A DNA stretch of 64,000 nt, from contig BQMJ01000053.1 in the NCBI GenBank assembly GCA_025991245.1, forward strand, positions 62,001 through 126,000, in the 5' to 3' direction. Source of the DNA: Galdieria partita. Lineage: Eukaryota > Rhodophyta > Bangiophyceae > Galdieriales > Galdieriaceae. Under the pieces are notes generated by a model. The model was not told the DNA's origin and ran no database searches. It saw only the letters and a program-made list of their open reading frames with translations. Each line of letters opens with the position of its first letter. Position 1 is the stretch's first letter. The position numbers and the translations under genes are program-made. Below, piece after piece: positions 43,082 to 57,328 of the stretch.

Positions 43082-46000
43082 ATGTCAAAACCAGAACAAG
43101 TTGTAAGTGGTAGAGGTAACGAGTTTGGGAAGTTGGGAAGCTTTGATACCCATATTTACGAAACTGAAGATCAAGAGAATTATGTTAGCGAGATTCCTGC
43201 AGATAATGTGACCAGTGACTCAGAAGAAGGCTCACCCACCGTAAGTTCTTCCCGGAATCGTTTTGGACCTAGTAAAGAACTCCTGGAAGAAGCAGCTCGA
43301 GCACAAGTGGACGAGAGTGAGGACCCCTTCAAAGAATCTAGAAGGAAGGCCATCGCGGAACGGGAAAATGAGTACCAGTCTAAAGCGCGCGCCAGAGGCG
43401 TTTTAAGTAGGGACATTTTAACCGTAGAAGACTCTTATGTGTCACAGATGAAAAGTAGGCTAGAAGAGGAAAAGGATATAGCCGTATACGGAAACCAAAG
43501 AGTGACAGAAGAAAACCACATTAAGGAAAAGCTTTCATCTTCGTCTGAGGTTTCTTCGAGTTCTGTCGGCTTGAAGCGACAACGTTGGGACGACGATGGG
43601 AAAACCTCGATTGGACGTTTAAAGGAAACGAACAGTTTGAGTGTCTCGAGATGGGATCAAACACCTTTAGACGTGCCTTCAGGTGGACAACGCCGTTCAA
43701 GGTGGGATCAAACTCCTGACGTCGCAGCGTTAAATAGCTTAAAGGACCAGAGGACGCCTTTGTGGACACCTTCTATCCAGGGTATGGAAACTCCGCGTAT
43801 CTATGATCCAACAATGACACCAGAGGTGTATAGTCAAGTTCGATGGCAGAAGGAAATGGAGGAAAGAAATCGACCTTTGAGTAACGAAGAAATAGATGAG
43901 CTTTTACCTAAGGAAGGTTATGAAATTCTCCAGCCTCCGCCCAATTACATTCCTATTCGCACGCCAGTAAGAAAGCTTGTATCTACTCCTACTCCGGACA
44001 CTGCAAGTGGTTATAGAATTCCTAGCGAAAGCGTTGTAAATAAAACTTCAATAGGTGCTGCTCCGAAAACTCCAGAGGAGCTCGAAGGAGTTGTGATAAA
44101 ACCTGAAGACTATGAGTACTTTTCAAAAGTTTTTTCTGGCGAAGACGAATCTGAGCTACCATTAGAAGAACAAAAGGAACGTAGGATTATGACTTTGTTG
44201 TTGAAAATTAAAAATGGTACCCCTCCAATACGAAAGTCAGCTCTACGAATGATAACGGAACGTGCTAGAGAGTTTGGCCCGGGACCCTTATTCAATCAAA
44301 TACTTCCCTTATTGATGTCTCCCACATTGGAAGATCAAGAGCGTCACTTATTAGTGAAGGTCATTGATAGAGTATTATTTAAACTGGATGATGCTGTTCG
44401 TCCCTATGTACATAAGATTCTCGTCGTAATCGAGCCTCTGTTGATTGATGAGGATTACTATGCAAGAGTGGAAGGTCGTGAAATCATTTCGAATTTAGCC
44501 AAAGCAGCTGGACTTGCCACTATGATTGCTACTATGAGACCTGACATTGATAATCCTGACGAGTAAGTTTTTGTACTCTGAAATGAACGTTTGTTTCATT
44601 AACTTTGTCCATAGATACGTGCGAAATACCACGTCGAGAGCATTTGCTGTTGTTGCATCTGCTCTTGGTATCCCAGCGCTTTTGCCATTTCTTCGTGCTG
44701 TCTGTCGTAGCAAAAAGAGTTGGCAGGCAAGACACACTGGAATGAAAATTGTGCAACAGATTGCTATTCTGATGGGCTGTGCCGTTTTGCCACATTTGCG
44801 TTCTTTAGTAGAAATAATTGAGGATGGTTTAGTAGACGAACAAACCAAAGTAAGTTTTAGGGTTCTTGTTTGTTTCAATTTCTGATTTCTTATTATATAT
44901 GAATAGATTCGAACCATATGTGCACTGGCTATTGGTGCTCTTGCTGAGGCGTCTGCTCCATATGGTATTGAAGCATTTGACTCTGTTTTGAAACCGTTGT
45001 GGAAAGGTATTCGACAGCACAAGGGAAAGACCCTTGCTGCATTTCTTAAAGCAATAGGCTTTATAATTCCCCTCATGGATGCCGAATATGCATCATACTA
45101 TACAAAGGAAGTGATGCCCGTTATTATTCGAGAGTTTCAATCTCCAGATGATGAAATGAAAAAGATAGTATTGAAAGTCGTGAAGCAATGTATTGCATGT
45201 GATGGCGTGGAAGCTTCCTATGTCAAAACAGAGATCATACCAGAGTTCTTCCGATGTTTTTGGGTTCGTCGAATGGCTCTCGACCGCAGAAACTATAGAC
45301 AACTGGTAGATAGCACAGTAGAGATTGCAAAGAAAGTCGGTGCTGCTGAGGTTATTACCAGATTGATTGATGATTTGAAAGATGAATCGGAGCCTTATCG
45401 CCGGATGGTGATGGAAACTATCGAAAATATTGTAAGTGCTATGGGAACGTCGGAAATTGACTTGAAATTGGAAGAAAGGCTAGTTGATGGATTGCTCTAT
45501 GCCTTTCAAGAACAGGTAAGAGAAGAGTAATTGTTTTTTGTGCCTCACAAACTTACCTTTGAAATAGACTGGAGTAGATGATGGCACAGTTATTCTGAGT
45601 GGCATGGGCACTATCATCAATGCTCTGGGATTGAGGGCAAAACCTTATTTGCCACAAATAGCTGGCATCATAAAATGGCGACTAAATAATAAGAGTGCAA
45701 AAGTTCGTCAACAGGCAGCAGATTTGATTTTCCATATTGCTCCAGTGATGAAGAAGTGTAAAGAGGAATCATTGCTTAGTCATTTAGGTCTCGTTCTCTT
45801 TGAATATTTGGGTGAAGAGTATCCAGACGTATTAGGTTCCATATTAGGTGGACTAATTGGTATTGTTAATGTCATCGGAATGGAAAATATGAATCCTCCT
45901 ATTAGTGAACTTCTTCCACGCTTGACACCAATATTGAAGAACAGACATGAGAAGGTACAAGAGAATTGTATTGATTTAGTCGGACGAATTGCAGATAGAG

Positions 46001-46785
46001 GTGCTCAGTATGTTTCATCACGGGAGTGGATGAGGATATGTTTTGAGCTTTTAGAGTTATTGAAAGCACCGAAAAAAGCAATTCGTCGTGCAACAGTGAA
46101 TACTTTTGGATATATTGCAAAGGCTATAGGGCCACAGGATGTACTTGCAACTTTGTTAAACAATCTCAAAGTACAAGAACGTCAGCAAAGAGTCTGTACA
46201 ACGGTTGCTATTGCTATTGTAGCGGAGACTTGTGGACCTTTTACAGTTATTCCGGCGTTGATGAATGAATATCGTACTCCGGAATTGAATGTTCAGAATG
46301 GCGTTCTCAAGTCCATGTCCTTCCTTTTTGAATATGTTGGTGAAATGGGAAAAGATTATGTTTATGCGGTTACCCCGTTGTTGGTGGATGCCCTTATAGA
46401 CCGAGATTTGGTTCATCGTCAGACCGCGAGTACCACAGTGGGTCACATAGCCCTTGGTGTAGCAGGTCTAGGCTGCGAAGATGCCCTCATACATCTGCTG
46501 AACCATGTTTGGCCCAATATTTTTGAGACTTCTCCTCATGTTATCAACGCTGTGATGTTTGCGATTCAGGGTTGCCAAGTATGTCTTGGACCTGGTTTAA
46601 TTCTCTATTACAGTTTGCAGGGCTTGTTTCATCCCGCCCGAAAAGTTCGTGAAGTCTACTGGAAAATTTACAATAATCTCTACATATATGCCCAAGACGC
46701 ATTAACGGCATTCTATCCTAGAATTGAAATTGATAGTGATCAAAAAGGTAATTACTGCCGTCCAGAATTGGATTTGGTTTTGTGA
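43082..46785 (+). CDS. SF3B1: SF3B1, U2 snRNP branch-site recognition subunit
   Basis: Four exons (introns 44563-44614, 44850-44906, 45516-45567) give 1180 residues, about 120 shorter than human. SF3B1 clamps the U2/branch-point helix. The disordered N-terminus keeps two RWDQTP motifs that recruit U2AF-like proteins in animals. HEAT repeats from about residue 400 are strikingly conserved: [60 protein letters not shown] and [15 protein letters not shown]. Positions equivalent to human cancer hotspots R625, H662, K666 and K700 are all wild type; the K700 codon is the last before the second intron. The C-terminus ends PELDLVL. Confidence 0.97.
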
Positions 46786-46815
46786 CGATAAAGAGAATAT
46801 GTCCTTTTAGAGTTG

Positions 46816-47437
46816 ATGTATAAATTTCGATTTGTTTGTGGTACTCTATCCACTTTGTACATTTCAAAGCGAACTTTTTCGCAGTATGTAAGACCTTGGA
46901 ACAATCCTGAAGGTATATATGCGTTTGTTCGACGAGAGAAGGAACTAGGATCCTTACCCGGCAGAGAATGGACCGTTGATGAGCTTCGATTAAAGTCCTT
47001 TGACGACTTGCACAAGCTTTGGTGGGTCATGATCAAGGAAAGAAATGCGCTGTTAACAGAACGAGACTGGTGTCGTTCAGTCAAGCGGGAGTGGAATGGA
47101 GAGACAACCTTGGAGAAAGTAAGCGTGTAGAGAAATATTGTTTTTCCAGTATAACAGAGAAAACTAGGTCAATCTTTCTATGACGAACATAAAGCAAGCA
47201 GTTTCGGAACAAAAAGCCTTCATTTCAGGTCTCATAGAGATTGCCGATTTAGTAGAAGAAGAAGATGAAGAAACTAAGGAGTTGATAAAACAGAGTGTTG
47301 CAGTTCGTGAGGAAAAAGAGAGGTTGCGAAAGGAGAAGGAAGCAGAGGAAGGTTATCGCACCCCTTATCGACTGTCACCAAGAAAGCAAAAGTACAAGTT
47401 ACGTGCTTTACTGCAAAGAACTAAATTGGGACACTGA
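46816..47437 (+). CDS. MRPL47: Mitochondrial ribosomal protein L47/uL29m
   Basis: Two exons (intron 47119-47167) give 190 residues. MRPL47 is the mitochondrial uL29 at the large-subunit exit tunnel. The core signature GREWTVDELRLKSFDDLHKL followed by WWVMIKERNALLTE is nearly identical to animal and fungal MRPL47. The N-terminus (FVCGTLSTLYISKRTFSQYV) is a plausible mitochondrial presequence, with cleavage near RTFSQ. The C-terminal exon is a charged helical extension (KERLRKEKEAEEGYR). The ATG is 30 bp downstream of the SF3B1 stop, so the two same-strand genes share almost no spacer. Confidence 0.93.
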
Positions 47438-47527
47438 AAGAAGTGGTATTATGAGTACCAATTATAATTAATGTCTGAAAAAAAAATGAAAATGGCGCCA
47501 TTTTGATTCCATGTTTGTGCTGGTTCC

Positions 47528-48134
47528 ATGTCATTTTTGAATACCCAAAAGTGTGATTTGACTAGTGTAGCTTTTGACCCATTACTAGCACTCAAACAGG
47601 GTGCACATGGAACACAATGGTTAGAGAAAGTAAGACCTTTTGATCACTTGGGACAAGTAAAGTCGATTTTGGAGAATCCTCTGAATCCTCTGGTCCAAAA
47701 ACCAAAAGACAGACTAAAGTCATTTGAATCCCAGCCCCGTAAAAGGGTAAGCTACCAACGTCATAAAGTCAGTAATTCCAATAAAAATTTAATAGGCTCG
47801 CGCCAAAGATCACTTTTTTGACACTATCAGGGCAACTTTAGGAACACCTCTACAAGCACTGCAATTTTCGAAGAAAGACATTGTACGTGTATTGTTAAGG
47901 GATACTCACTATTTGTATGGTTTAGCTGTTGGTCGCGTACAAGCTATAGATCGTCACTGGAATATCCTATTATTTGATGTCAGGTTCAAGTTGATAGAAA
48001 GTAACAGCGACACAATCAGCAAAGTCGGAGGAGATTTATGTTCAAGAACTTGTCCAAACTCAGTCAGCTACGATTCTCTGGTTATTCGAGGAGAAAACGT
48101 CGTATCTGTTTGTTTCCAAAGTAAATCTAACTGA
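47528..48134 (+). CDS. Sm/LSm-fold protein with N-terminal extension
   Basis: Two exons (intron 47747-47795) give 185 residues. The Sm1 motif is clear: DIVRVLLRDTHYLYGLAVGR then VQAIDRHWNILLFDV, where LSm proteins have the G-x-D-x-x-x-N-L/I-x-L-x-D pattern. The Sm2 motif is VIRGENVVSV near the C-terminus, after an insert of about 25 residues. The first 75 residues are unconserved, with DHLGQVKSILENPLNPLVQK. The N-terminal extension and long Sm1-Sm2 spacer recall LSM11 of the U7 snRNP more than canonical LSm1-8, but I cannot assign it firmly. A further open stretch downstream may belong to another gene. Confidence 0.72.
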
Positions 48135-48149
48135 AGAGAATAAAATGGT

Positions 48150-48349
48150 ATCACCAAAACTTGGTTTTGGTCAAGTCCAATGAGGAGTCTGGGCAAATCC
48201 GTAATATCATTGAGACCTTGATCGAAGTTTGCTTGATGTATCTTTTTGAACACCAGGATAAGGTTATTTTAGTTCCAAAGACTTCTAGCTTCTCCGTTGC
48301 TCTTCTCTTTATGCTTTGTGATGGTTATGCACCAAAGTTATTCTCCTGA
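48150..48349 (+). other. Coding-like open stretch after the LSm gene, unassigned
   Basis: After the LSm-like stop an open plus-strand frame (about 66 codons, containing WYHQNLVLVKSNEES and KTSSFSVALLFMLCDGY, ending at 48349) has amino-acid composition like a real protein but no in-frame ATG near its start. I could not join it to the LSm gene with any GT-AG pair that keeps phase. It may be an undetected exon or chance. Confidence 0.25.
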
Positions 48350-48459
48350 AAACGATTCGCATGCGAAACATTTTCAAGGCTCGAGTTCTTCTTTAGCTAG
48401 GTAACTGTTCCTGCTTTAGTTTCCTTTTATCATTTTTCTTAAAAAATCTGAGTAGTTTT

Positions 48460-50879
48460 ATGGATTCGAAACAAGGAGATTTATTGGAAAATAGAAACGT
48501 AGGGAGTACGGAAACTGGAGTACGGAAGGAAATGGCCTGTGCAGCCTCACCCAAGATTTTAAAAGGTGTAGACGCCGAAGGACGACAAGTTGAACAGTTT
48601 AGCATACTTAGAGGAAACGCTTGGCAGGTAGGTTCCTCAAACACTGAAACAAACTCTTTTGGGGCGTGGCCTGTGACTGTAAGTAGAAACACAAGAAGTT
48701 CGAATGTAGCAGATCCAAGAACTTTCCAAAATGTTGATACCTGTCGAAGCTTTTTTGTAATTGAAGAGTACGAACTTGACGACTTTGATGGTGATGTAGA
48801 TGAAAGGCATCTTTTGGTATCCAATCTCAACGACAACGCCAGCGAGACGTTCCTTGAAAACGAGTTTGGAAAATATGGTGCTTTACACAAGGTTGAAATT
48901 CATGTGTTCAAGGGGAAACATAGCGGACTTGCTTCAATCCAATACAAGAAGATGGCAGACGCTTTATGGGTTTCCAAAATTATGGACAAGAAACTTCTGA
49001 TGGGTAAAGAAATTAGAGTCCAATGCGACCCCATGAAAATTCTACTTCGGAGTTCATTGGAACAACTTGAGACTCATCATAATATGAAATTTTTGATGGT
49101 TTCACCTTTGACCACCGATATTGAGGTTAATAGAGAAATGGATAGAGAAGACACTCCAGATGAACTAGTCGTTAGGACAGGAACGAGTCAAGATAGCAAT
49201 TCCCATCGTTCATCAAGAAAGGACAGCACACGAGAGAAGACTGCAAAAGTTCCATGGAAACAATCAGAAAATGACACTGAACGTGTATATGCACCTGCTC
49301 TCAAGTTGGCAATGCTTCCACTTTCTATTCAAGAGAAGGACATTTTGAATTTTTTTCGAAAATCCCATCCGTTCAAAGTTATTGAAAATGGTCCTTACTG
49401 GATTGTTGTCTTTGTCAGAGATAGAGACCGTCGTCACATTTTAAGAAAACTGTTTCGAGATCCTTACGAAGTATGTGTTATGTTTTGTCGATCTTGTTGT
49501 ATTATGGGAACTGATGATATACAATAGAATGCTAGAATTTCGGGCCTTCGTTTTCATTTTGAGAAGTATGATTATTTTTTGACAAAGGATGAAGAGATAG
49601 AGTACAGACAAATGTATCAACAATACACTGGAGATAAAATTAACATGGTGAGCCTGTGCAGTGCAGACTTTTTAGAACAACTGCTTAATTTTGAACTTTT
49701 TAGATCACTAGAAGTGAGATTACAAGGGAAGCCACTCGAATGATGCGTTCACTCTTAATGGAACGAATTTTAACGCAGATAGAGAAGACGGTCATCGACC
49801 AAACGGTTGGTCGCGTTCTTTCTCAGGCTCGAAATGATGTACTATCAAAAAGTACAAATGAACCTTATGTTGACACGAATAGTTATTTATCAGAAATACC
49901 GGTAGCAAGGTATGATGCGGCCTTACTGGATTATGACATGTTTCAGAAGCAGTCAACGCAAACGCAGTACTCGAATAAGAGAGAAAATGAGATAACCATG
50001 AAAAGACCCAAGTATCCTCCAAAGACATCGATGTCTTTTTCACTAGATAGCAGAATGTCAAGTGGCAAAAATGGTACTGTAGTTGATGTGGATCAGCAGT
50101 CGTTGAAATCCATTGACTCGGCAACTGGACTACTAAAAGATGTAGAACCTGCAGTTTCAGAATACTCATGGAGTGATGATGAATTGGATGACGATGAGTT
50201 AACGGAGGATAGCTACATTATAGAAAATCCTTGTGGTTGTGCTCGAGCGGAACCCTTTGTATCGAGTGTGAAGTTGAACATGGCCGTTAATAAGAAACCA
50301 AAATTGGGTAGAACAGTAAAGAATGCAACTTTACAAGTTTCCTCAGCCAGAGAAAGTAGACAAGAATATCGGAAGCTTCGTCAAGGAGTTGGAGAATTAG
50401 GCATAAGACACAGTGATAGTCTAACTATCAGTCAGCTCAAGTCACGAAAGAAGCGCGTACGTTTTGGTAGATCAGTTATCCATGGCTGGGGTCTTTATGC
50501 CATGCAGGACATCGATCCAAACGAGTTCATTATTGAATATGTCGGTGAAATTATTAGACAAAAAATTTCCGACGAAAGAGAAAAACGATATTTTAGACAA
50601 GGAATAGGAGACTCTTATATGTTTCGATTGGATGAAGATCAGGTGATTGATGCTACCCGTAAAGGTTCAGTTGCCAGATTTGTGAACCATAGTTGTGAGC
50701 CTAATGCCGTGGCAAAAATAATAACTATAGATAATTGTAAGAAAATTGTATTTTACAGCAAACGCCTCATCCGAGCTGGAGAAGAAATAACGTATGACTA
50801 CAAGTTCAATACTGAAGATGAGAATAACAAAATACTTTGTCTGTGTGGAGCTCCAACTTGTCGAAAGTTCCTAAACTGA
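48460..50879 (+). CDS. SETD1: SET1/COMPASS-type histone H3K4 methyltransferase
   Basis: Three exons (introns 49471-49527 and 49648-49703) give 768 residues. The layout is that of SET1: an N-terminal RRM (HLLVSNLNDNASETFLENEF; LASIQYKKMADA) at about residues 108-190, an RRM-like second region near 285-340, a long acidic linker, an n-SET region and the SET domain at 635-768. SET motifs are intact: RFGRSVIHGWGLYAM, IEYVGEIIRQ, ARFVNHSCEPN (the NHSCxPN methyl-transfer site) and EEITYDYKF. The post-SET zinc knuckle is CLCGAPTCRKFLN. It is smaller than animal SETD1 but similar to fungal Set1. Confidence 0.94.
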
Positions 50880-50976
50880 ATTAGCTTTTTGATAGCTATA
50901 TTTGGTACTGTATTCATCGTTCAAGACAGAACATATTCATGATAAGTCTTCCGTTGAGAAAAGGTTATTGTTATTC

Positions 50977-51910
50977 TTATGTCTCCTCTTCAGGAATAGC
51001 ATTCAAGGTGTCTTCAGCAAACTCCATTCTCGCAGCACATATGGGACAATATGGACTGCGTTCCAACCATTCATAAAGGCAAGCCAAGTGGTAACTGTGA
51101 CCACACTTTGCAACTATTTTCGGATTCTCTGCGTCATAGGCTTCCAAGCAGGTTGGACAGAAATCTTCCTTACTCGATTCTTCAATCAAGTCGTCAACAG
51201 CTGTGCGATCTGCAACGAGTGGTGGCGGCTTTGGAGGACTAGGTCCACCAACACCGTATCCAAAAGAATTTGAACGCGTAGTTTCCCGTACTTTTGCCTT
51301 CATTTCTGTGACACTTGGTCTTCTGGTTCGAAGCTGAGTGTCTAGTCCGGGCGGTCTTTGTATATGGTGCACTTGACGGTGCTCTTCACGCTCGTCCCAC
51401 TCAATAAGACCAGAATAATTTCTTTTTGACTTGTGGAAGCTGAAAAAATTTTCATGCTGTTTTCAGTTGAATCTTAGGGCAGACGTTTGACGACTTCAAC
51501 AATAATAAGCTTACCTCTTCTCGTCTTACATCATCGTGTAACAGGTCCTTACCAATATGTTTAACTTTGCGAATAAAGCTGAAATGCTTCGATTTCTTAT
51601 CGGATAGGTCTCCTGCAAAGTGCAAGCCTTGTAAAACAAAACTAACTGAAATAAGTATATATGACGCCATACCTGAACTGCTCTTTGTGGCGCTGCCTAC
51701 TGAAGACCCATTGTTAGGAACTTCTTCTTCGTCGTCTACAAAATAAAGGTCTATGCCATTGGACCTAATATTAGTATTTCCAACGGGTGCAGTATCACCT
51801 CGTTGGTTTTCTGTACTAGTAACCGCACTTCTTGACTCGTTCGCCCCTATTGTGTCGACGTTATCTTCCAACGTAGAAATCCAACGAGCATTTCTTGTAA
51901 AGATGTCCAT
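50977..51910 (-). CDS. RING-H2 E3 ubiquitin ligase
   Basis: Three exons (introns 51613-51672 and 51430-51514) give 262 residues. The C-terminal RING-H2 domain has all eight zinc ligands in order: CPTCLEAYD, C-GHSYHLACLYEW, and SPYCPICAAR. A short C-terminal tail AEDTLNAIPEEET follows. The rest is disordered, with an acidic DDEEEVPNN segment and a Pro-rich GGPSPPKPPP patch. The organisation resembles plant RING proteins of the BRIZ/At3g02290 type (RPPGLDTQ... near the RING) but the ligand is unknown. Its ATG (51910-51908) overlaps the first codons of the divergent SRP54 frame. Confidence 0.86.
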
Positions 51911-53567
51911 TGCATTCTTGCATGTTCCATCTTATGTTTGTTGTCACAAGACTTTTTGTCGGAAGAGAGCTTCTTTATTGGCTCCTTTTGATGCGTTTCG
52001 CAATAAGTGGAGAAAGAGCATTATTTTGCAGAGAAAAAATACCTATGGACCTGTTTATATGTTGTTTGATGAGTTTGCCAACAAGATTCAACAAGCTATA
52101 TCCAACGTATCCAAGCTACAAGTCTTTAATGATAAGGAATTCCAGAAAGCTTTGAAGAACGTGCGGGATTCTTTAATAGAGGCCGACGCAAACGTTGAAA
52201 TAGTAGATGAGTTAATATCCAACGTGGAAACTAAAATGAAGCAAGTAAAGATACCCAAGGGTGTTACAAAGACACAAATGTTTGTCAAATTGGTTCAAGA
52301 CGGTCTTACAGAAATTCTAGGTGGTGAAGGAACCTCTGATAGGATCTTGAGTGCTCCACAGAGACAAAAGAGAATCATGTTTGTGGGCCTACAAGGTTCC
52401 GGTAAAACGACAACCATTGCGAAATTTGCAAAGCTGACTTTAAAGAAGTTCCCAAAAGCAAGAATTTTATTGGTAGCTTGTGATACTCGTAGGCCAGCTG
52501 CTATTGAACAGTTAAATATACTAGGCAAAAGGGTGAACTGCGAGACTTTCTCCGGGGAGGAAGGCTCAAATGCTGAGTGGGTGCTAGATCGAGCTCTAAA
52601 ATATAGCCTAGAAAAGGAATTTGACTATATTCTCATTGATACTGCTGGAAGACAGGTCATTGACAATGATCTAATGAATGAACTTGTATTATTAGAGAAG
52701 AATGCAAAACCAGATGAAATTCTGCTTGTCTTAGATGCTATGACAGGGCAAGAAGCAGCCAATGTTGCGAGACAGTTTGCAACAACTGTGCGTATTTCTG
52801 GAGCGGTATTAACCAAGCTCGACAGCGACACTCGTGGTGGTGCTGCATTATCTCTCAACAGTATATCGGGCTGCAGCATTTGCTTTATGGGAACATCAGA
52901 AAATTTGGATGGATTGGAAACTTTCTATCCCGATCGAATTGCCTCCAGAATACTAGGAATGGGAGATATCGTATCATTGGTAGAAAAGGCCCAGGAAAAT
53001 GTCAGCGAAGATGAAGTAAAGGAGATGGCCAAAAGAATGATGGAAGCAAAATTCACTTTTGAAGATTTTCTTAAACAGTTATCTTTTGTGTCGTCGATGG
53101 GTTCTTTAGGGAATATGCTCAAGATGATTCCAGGTGTTGGTAATAAAATAAACTCTGAAGATATACCAAAAATGGAAACCAAGTTGAAGGTAATTTTTCG
53201 CTTTTTCTCTTGAAGGGATCTAGATATTGACAATTGCAAGGTCGCAAAAGCAATCATACAATCCATGACAAACGAAGAAAAAAAGAACCCTCAATTATTC
53301 TACGATGACATCAGTTCAAAGAAACGTATAGAAAGAATTCGTAGAGGAAGTGGCAGGTCTCAGGAAGAAATCGATGATTTTTTTAAAACTTTTAAATCTG
53401 CACAAATAACCATGAAAAAACTTGGAGCTTCTGCAACTGGCGAAGCTGGCAGTGCAGATAGCATTGAGTCAACAGATTTTGCTGGGAACAGAGCACAACG
53501 TAGAAAGTTAACAAAAGCAAAAAAATTAATGCCAAAGAATACTATTAAAAAGGGATTTGCAAAATAA
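51903..53567 (+). CDS. cpSRP54: SRP54/Ffh GTPase of organellar (chloroplast) type
   Basis: Two exons (intron 53190-53240) give 537 residues. cpSRP54 guides thylakoid proteins co- and post-translationally. The first ~45 residues (MSIAFLHVPSYVCCHKTFCR...) resemble a transit peptide. The NG domain is complete: GLQGSGKTTTIAKFAKL, DTRRPAAIEQL, IDTAGRQ and TKLDSDTRGGA. The M domain contains RILGMGDIVSLVEKAQENV and FLKQLSFVSSMGSLGNMLKM, closer to bacterial/chloroplast than cytosolic SRP54. The typical RGxG(K/R) M-domain tail appears as RRGSGRSQEEI. The frame stays open upstream to an ATG at 51753, which would place over 150 bp antisense to RING coding sequence; the 51903 start is preferred. Confidence 0.92.
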
Positions 53568-54121
53568 AAAATTAACATTTTTAATTTCTTTTAATTTATG
53601 GAATATTCTTGAGTATCCGTGCACTTCGAGTTTTAATTCTGTAGAGAAGTAGATGAATTATTGTATTACTACGACTGTAGCATTTCAACACAATTTATGC
53701 TTTATTTTTAATTTTGAGCACTTGAAAGTAAAATTATTTTAAAACACGATTTGGTCTCCTTTGGAGTTTTACTCGTCCATCTCTCATTCTTTTTCTTTCC
53801 AAATTCTTTTTGGATTACAAGACACTGAATTCCTATGTTTTTGAGTCACATCAGTTTTCTCAGCAGAAGATTGTCAATTGAATGCAGAGGAACTTTTTGA
53901 GCCCTTGTGTGCAAGTCGATCTTCCAATGTGGAACCAGCGTAGTTTATGCCATATTTCTTGATATCTAGCCTCGGTACATCTTTAGAGTCGTTGCTGAGA
54001 GTAAAAGTTATATGTTAAATGAATTTGTAGGGAATTTGTGTTCTTTCTTCACCAAAGTTCTCAATTTTCTTTAATTTATTTAGCTATCTTGGTGGCCTTT
54101 AAGGATTGATCCATTCTAAGA
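53568..54121. other. AT-rich intergenic interval with one coding-like minus-strand block
   Basis: No complete gene is seen. On the minus strand 53996-53879 a block translates DVPRLDIKKYGINYAGSTLE followed by DRLAHKGSKSSSAFN and a TGA, and is preceded by a fair acceptor (TTTACTCTCAG). There is no in-frame ATG and I found no upstream exon that joins it. The remainder is very AT-rich and looks like 3' flanks of two convergent genes. Confidence 0.35.
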
Positions 54122-56534
<2,413 letters not shown>

Positions 56535-56634
56535 CGAAACTTAAGCAAAAAAAGAGGACGACAAGATTTTCCAGTCGTGGGATTGAACGACAATTTTCTC
56601 TTTTTTGCGCCATTTTTGGAGAAGAAAAAATGTA

Positions 56635-57234
56635 TTAAGCTTCTTCAATTCTCACATACACTTCTTCTCTTTTCAATTGTTGGGCATAAAACTCGGCATG
56701 TTCTTTCTCTACAATACATATAATAGATTCCCCAGTGGACTGTGCTTCATGAAAGATTCTCCTCGCTTCTGCTTGTTCCATCTTCGGAATGACCTTCAAT
56801 AGTGCCTGTACCACAGCGACTTGGTCATACTCTTCATCTCCTAACAGAATGACTTTAAACATAGGCACAAACTCTTGCTGAGTTTTCCTCTTGGGTTTGG
56901 CTCTAGCAGCACCTGAGCCAGTCTCTGTCAACTCTTCTTGTTTCGGGGGAGACACTAGCTTCTTGGTGTCTTTTTGAATAGTTGTTTTGGGTTTTGCTAT
57001 TCTAGCTGGAGACAATGGCATCAAAGGAACTTGTCTTGTGCAACTTTCACTATCTGTCCAACTAGTTGGATTGACAAACTTGCAACTACACCGTCCTTTT
57101 TTGCATTGTGAAGTTTGTAACTTATTCCAATTTATACCACTTTGCAACCGTCCCTTTCTAGTTGGAGTTGTTTGTACAGTATATAGCCAGCAAACTACAG
57201 GAGAATACAACTGAATAGAATCGTCACCGTCCAT
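56635..57234 (-). CDS. CLPS: ClpS-domain adaptor (N-degron recognin) with long N-terminal extension
   Basis: A single exon of 199 residues. The C-terminal 80 residues match ClpS: FKVILLGDEEYDQVAVVQAL, then a RRIFHEAQSTGESIICIVEK stretch and a final EEVYVRIEEA. ClpS passes substrates with destabilising N-terminal residues to ClpC/ClpP. The acidic DDE-type entrance (GDEEYDQ in place of NDDYTPM) is altered at the substrate-gate residues. The first 115 residues have a Cys-containing CKKGRCSCKF run, then a Pro/Lys-rich linker; this could be a transit peptide plus tether. Plastid targeting is likely. The divergent DUF1995 gene starts 94 bp away. Confidence 0.82.
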   Translation of the reverse strand: MDGDDSIQLYSPVVCWLYTVQTTPTRKGRLQSGINWNKLQTSQCKKGRCSCKFVNPTSWTDSESCTRQVPLMPLSPARIAKPKTTIQKDTKKLVSPPKQEELTETGSGAARAKPKRKTQQEFVPMFKVILLGDEEYDQVAVVQALLKVIPKMEQAEARRIFHEAQSTGESIICIVEKEHAEFYAQQLKREEVYVRIEEA

Positions 57235-57328
57235 GAAGGATTGATTTTATGATCCTAGATCAGTCGATCCTCACGATTGGTCTGTCTTTTGGTGTGTAGT
57301 TTACTGAAAAGGTTTGGATATCTATTCA

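Noticed and set aside
51753-51902. Extension of SRP54 to an upstream in-frame ATG at 51753
   Set aside because: It would be antisense to well-supported RING coding sequence, and the residues are unlike a targeting peptide; the ATG at 51903 gives a plausible transit peptide.
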